This document shows positions 4,846 through 6,424 of a stretch of DNA of 6,424 nt, piece by piece. The stretch's first letter is position 1. Every line of letters begins with the position of its first letter. Made by a program: the position numbers and the translations under genes. The notes beneath the pieces are model-generated. The model was not told the origin of the DNA and did no database searches. It saw only the letters and a program-made list of their open reading frames with translations. This DNA is from CAZCEC01 sp964497615 (lineage in GTDB: Bacteria > Chloroflexota > Anaerolineae > Anaerolineales > UBA6663): positions 1 through 6,424 of the forward strand of contig CAZCEC010000138.1 in the NCBI GenBank assembly GCA_964497615.1. The letters run 5' to 3'.

Positions 4846-6424
4846 CTACGCGTGCGGCCTTTGCCCCCGCGTCTCCAACTGCCCTTCCTTTTCCAGCAGC
4901 CACAGCGGGTCGCGGCCCTTGACCGGCGGGATGGTGTCGAAGTTGTGGGCGGGCGGCGGGGAGGAGGTCGCCCATTCCAGGGTGGCGCCGCCCCACGGGT
5001 CGCGCCCGGCCCGATCCTTGCGGCGCGCGCTGACGAAGACGTTGATCATGAACACCAGCACCGACACGGCGATGAGGAACGCGCCCACGGTGGACATCAG
5101 GTTCCAGATTTCCCAGCCCTGCCCGGCCGCGTAGGTGTAGATGCGGCGCGGCATCCCCAGCATCCCGCTGATGTGCATGGGGAAGAAGGTCAGGTTGAAG
5201 CCGATGAACATCAGCCAGAAGTGCAGCCGGCCCCAGCCGCGCTGGAGCATCCAGCCGGTGATCTTGGGGATCCAGTAGTAGAAGGCGGCGAACATGGCAA
5301 AAACCGAGCCGCCAAAGAGCACGTAGTGCAGGTGGGCCACCACGAAGTAGGTGTCGTGCACCTGCCAGTTCACCGGCACCGCGGCCAGCATCACGCCGTT
5401 CAGCCCGCCGATGATGAACATGGAGATAAAGCCGATGGAGAACAGCATCGGCGCGCGCATGTCCAGCGCCCCGCCCCACAGCGTCCCAATCCAGTTGAAG
5501 ATTTTCACGCCGGTGGGCACGGCGATGATCATGCTGGCGGCGGCGAAGAAAGTGTTCACCGCCAGGCTGGACCCCACCTGGAACATGTGGTGGGCCCAGA
5601 CGCTGAAGCCCAGGATGGCGATGCCCACCGACGACCAGGCGATGAAGCTGTAGCCGAACAGGGGCTTGCGCGAGAACACCGGCAGGATTTCGGACACCGC
5701 GCCCATGCCGGGCAAGATCATGATGTACACCGCCGGGTGCGAGTAGAACCAGAACAAGTGCTGCCACAGCAGCGCGTCGCCGCCCTGCGAGGGGATGAAG
5801 AAACTGGTGCCAAAGTGCCGGTCGGCCAGCAGCAAGCTGATGGCGACGGTGAGCGACGGGGTGGCGAACAGCACCATCGCGGAAGTGACCAGCATGCTCC
5901 ACACGAACATGGGCACTTCGGTGAGCTTCATGCCCTTGGCGCGCATGTTCAGGATGGTGACGATGAAGTTGATGGCGCCGATGAGCGACGAGCCGCCCAG
6001 CAGGTGCAGGCCCAGGATCCAGAAGTCAATGCCGCTATTGGGCGAGAAGATGCGGGTGGTCAGCGGCGGGTAGGAGGTCCAACCGGCGTCCGGGATTTGC
6101 GGCCGGCCATCGCCGCCCAGGAAGAACATCGAGGAGTACATCACCACGCCGCCGAAGAAGAGCAGCCAGAACGACAGCGCGTTCAGGCGCGGGAAGGCCA
6201 TGTCGCGCGCGCCGATCATCAGCGGCACGAAGTAGTTGGCGAACCCGGCCCAGATGGGCACGATGACCAGGAAGATCATCGTGGTGCCGTGCAGGGTGAA
6301 GATTTCGTTGTAGAGCTGCGGGTCGAGCACCTTCAGGTTCGAGCTGGCGAGCTGCGTGCGCACCAGCAGCGCCTCTAGCCCGCCCACAATAAAGAAGAAC
6401 ATGTTCAGCACCAGGTACATGATG
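4846..6424 (-). CDS. ctaD: Cytochrome c oxidase subunit I, A2 type (5' end outside window)
   Basis: This is the catalytic membrane subunit that reduces O2 to water and pumps protons. Its first residues lie beyond 6424: the frame is open to the edge and the sequence IMYLVLNMFFFIVGG is already helix I, so the Met at 6420 is internal. Numbering from that Met, the 524 residues contain His44 and His365 (low-spin heme a), His363 (heme a3), and His228, His277, His278 (CuB). Tyr232 of HPAVY is the residue cross-linked to His228. The D-channel is present (Asp73 in GARDMAFPR, Asn62, Asn80), as is the K-channel (Lys306, Thr303, Ser243). His355-Asp356 (Mg site) and Arg425-Arg426 (heme propionates) are also kept. 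The usual channel Glu is Ala230, preceded by Tyr226-Ser227, the YS signature of A2-type oxidases. The end, WGGATLEWATSSPPPAHNF, is typical, with no fused subunit III. The stop is TAG at 4848-4846. Confidence 0.97.
   Translation of the reverse strand, partial: IMYLVLNMFFFIVGGLEALLVRTQLASSNLKVLDPQLYNEIFTLHGTTMIFLVIVPIWAGFANYFVPLMIGARDMAFPRLNALSFWLLFFGGVVMYSSMFFLGGDGRPQIPDAGWTSYPPLTTRIFSPNSGIDFWILGLHLLGGSSLIGAINFIVTILNMRAKGMKLTEVPMFVWSMLVTSAMVLFATPSLTVAISLLLADRHFGTSFFIPSQGGDALLWQHLFWFYSHPAVYIMILPGMGAVSEILPVFSRKPLFGYSFIAWSSVGIAILGFSVWAHHMFQVGSSLAVNTFFAAASMIIAVPTGVKIFNWIGTLWGGALDMRAPMLFSIGFISMFIIGGLNGVMLAAVPVNWQVHDTYFVVAHLHYVLFGGSVFAMFAAFYYWIPKITGWMLQRGWGRLHFWLMFIGFNLTFFPMHISGMLGMPRRIYTYAAGQGWEIWNLMSTVGAFLIAVSVLVFMINVFVSARRKDRAGRDPWGGATLEWATSSPPPAHNFDTIPPVKGRDPLWLLEKEGQLETRGQRPHA

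Noticed and set aside
3680..5134. Long plus-strand open frame across ctaA-ctaB and the octamer spacer
   Set aside because: It is a low-information His/Arg/Gln-rich translation antisense to well-identified genes and simply reads through the spacer.
4852..6378. Long plus-strand open frame (508 codons) opposite ctaD
   Set aside because: It mirrors ctaD codon structure and is rich in His, Asp, Gln and Gly without any recognisable motif.

Overview
The window is one tightly packed block of aerobic respiration genes, all on the minus strand and read from the high-coordinate end to the low one. It looks like part of a cytochrome c oxidase (A-type, heme-copper) operon of a GC-rich bacterium. A single polypeptide joining heme A synthase to heme O synthase, an A2-type (YS-motif) subunit I, and degenerate short tandem repeats between genes all fit Chloroflexota (Anaerolineae/Caldilineae-like). 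That taxonomic guess is an inference from gene architecture, not from a marker gene.

Layout in transcription order: ctaD, the catalytic subunit I, enters the window already inside its first membrane helix and ends at 4846. A 107-base spacer follows, largely filled by eight degenerate octamers (4774-4837). Next is the ctaA-ctaB fusion (4738 to 2912). A short spacer made of four heptamers (2877-2904) leads to a 39-residue single-helix protein (2873-2754). After it come a 116-residue two-helix protein resembling the small subunit IV/CtaF of bacterial oxidases (2717-2367) and a CopC-CopD-Ig-like fusion for periplasmic copper handling (2323-425). Last is an unidentified membrane protein starting with TTG at 411 and running off the window at base 1. 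Gaps between genes are about 13-107 bases, with no visible terminator or internal promoter, so co-transcription is likely.

The genes form one logical set. The CtaB half turns heme B into heme O and the CtaA half turns heme O into heme A, the cofactor that CtaD carries twice. CopC-CopD could capture and import copper for the CuB site. The two small membrane proteins are candidate accessory subunits or assembly factors. No ctaC (CuA subunit II), ctaE (subunit III) or Sco gene is present. They would be expected beyond one of the window edges.

No RNA gene, mobile element, CRISPR array or plus-strand gene was found. I do not see a wholly new system. The points most worth a second look are the two intergenic tandem repeats that overlap or adjoin translation start signals, the three-part copper protein inside an oxidase operon, and the unassigned small membrane proteins.
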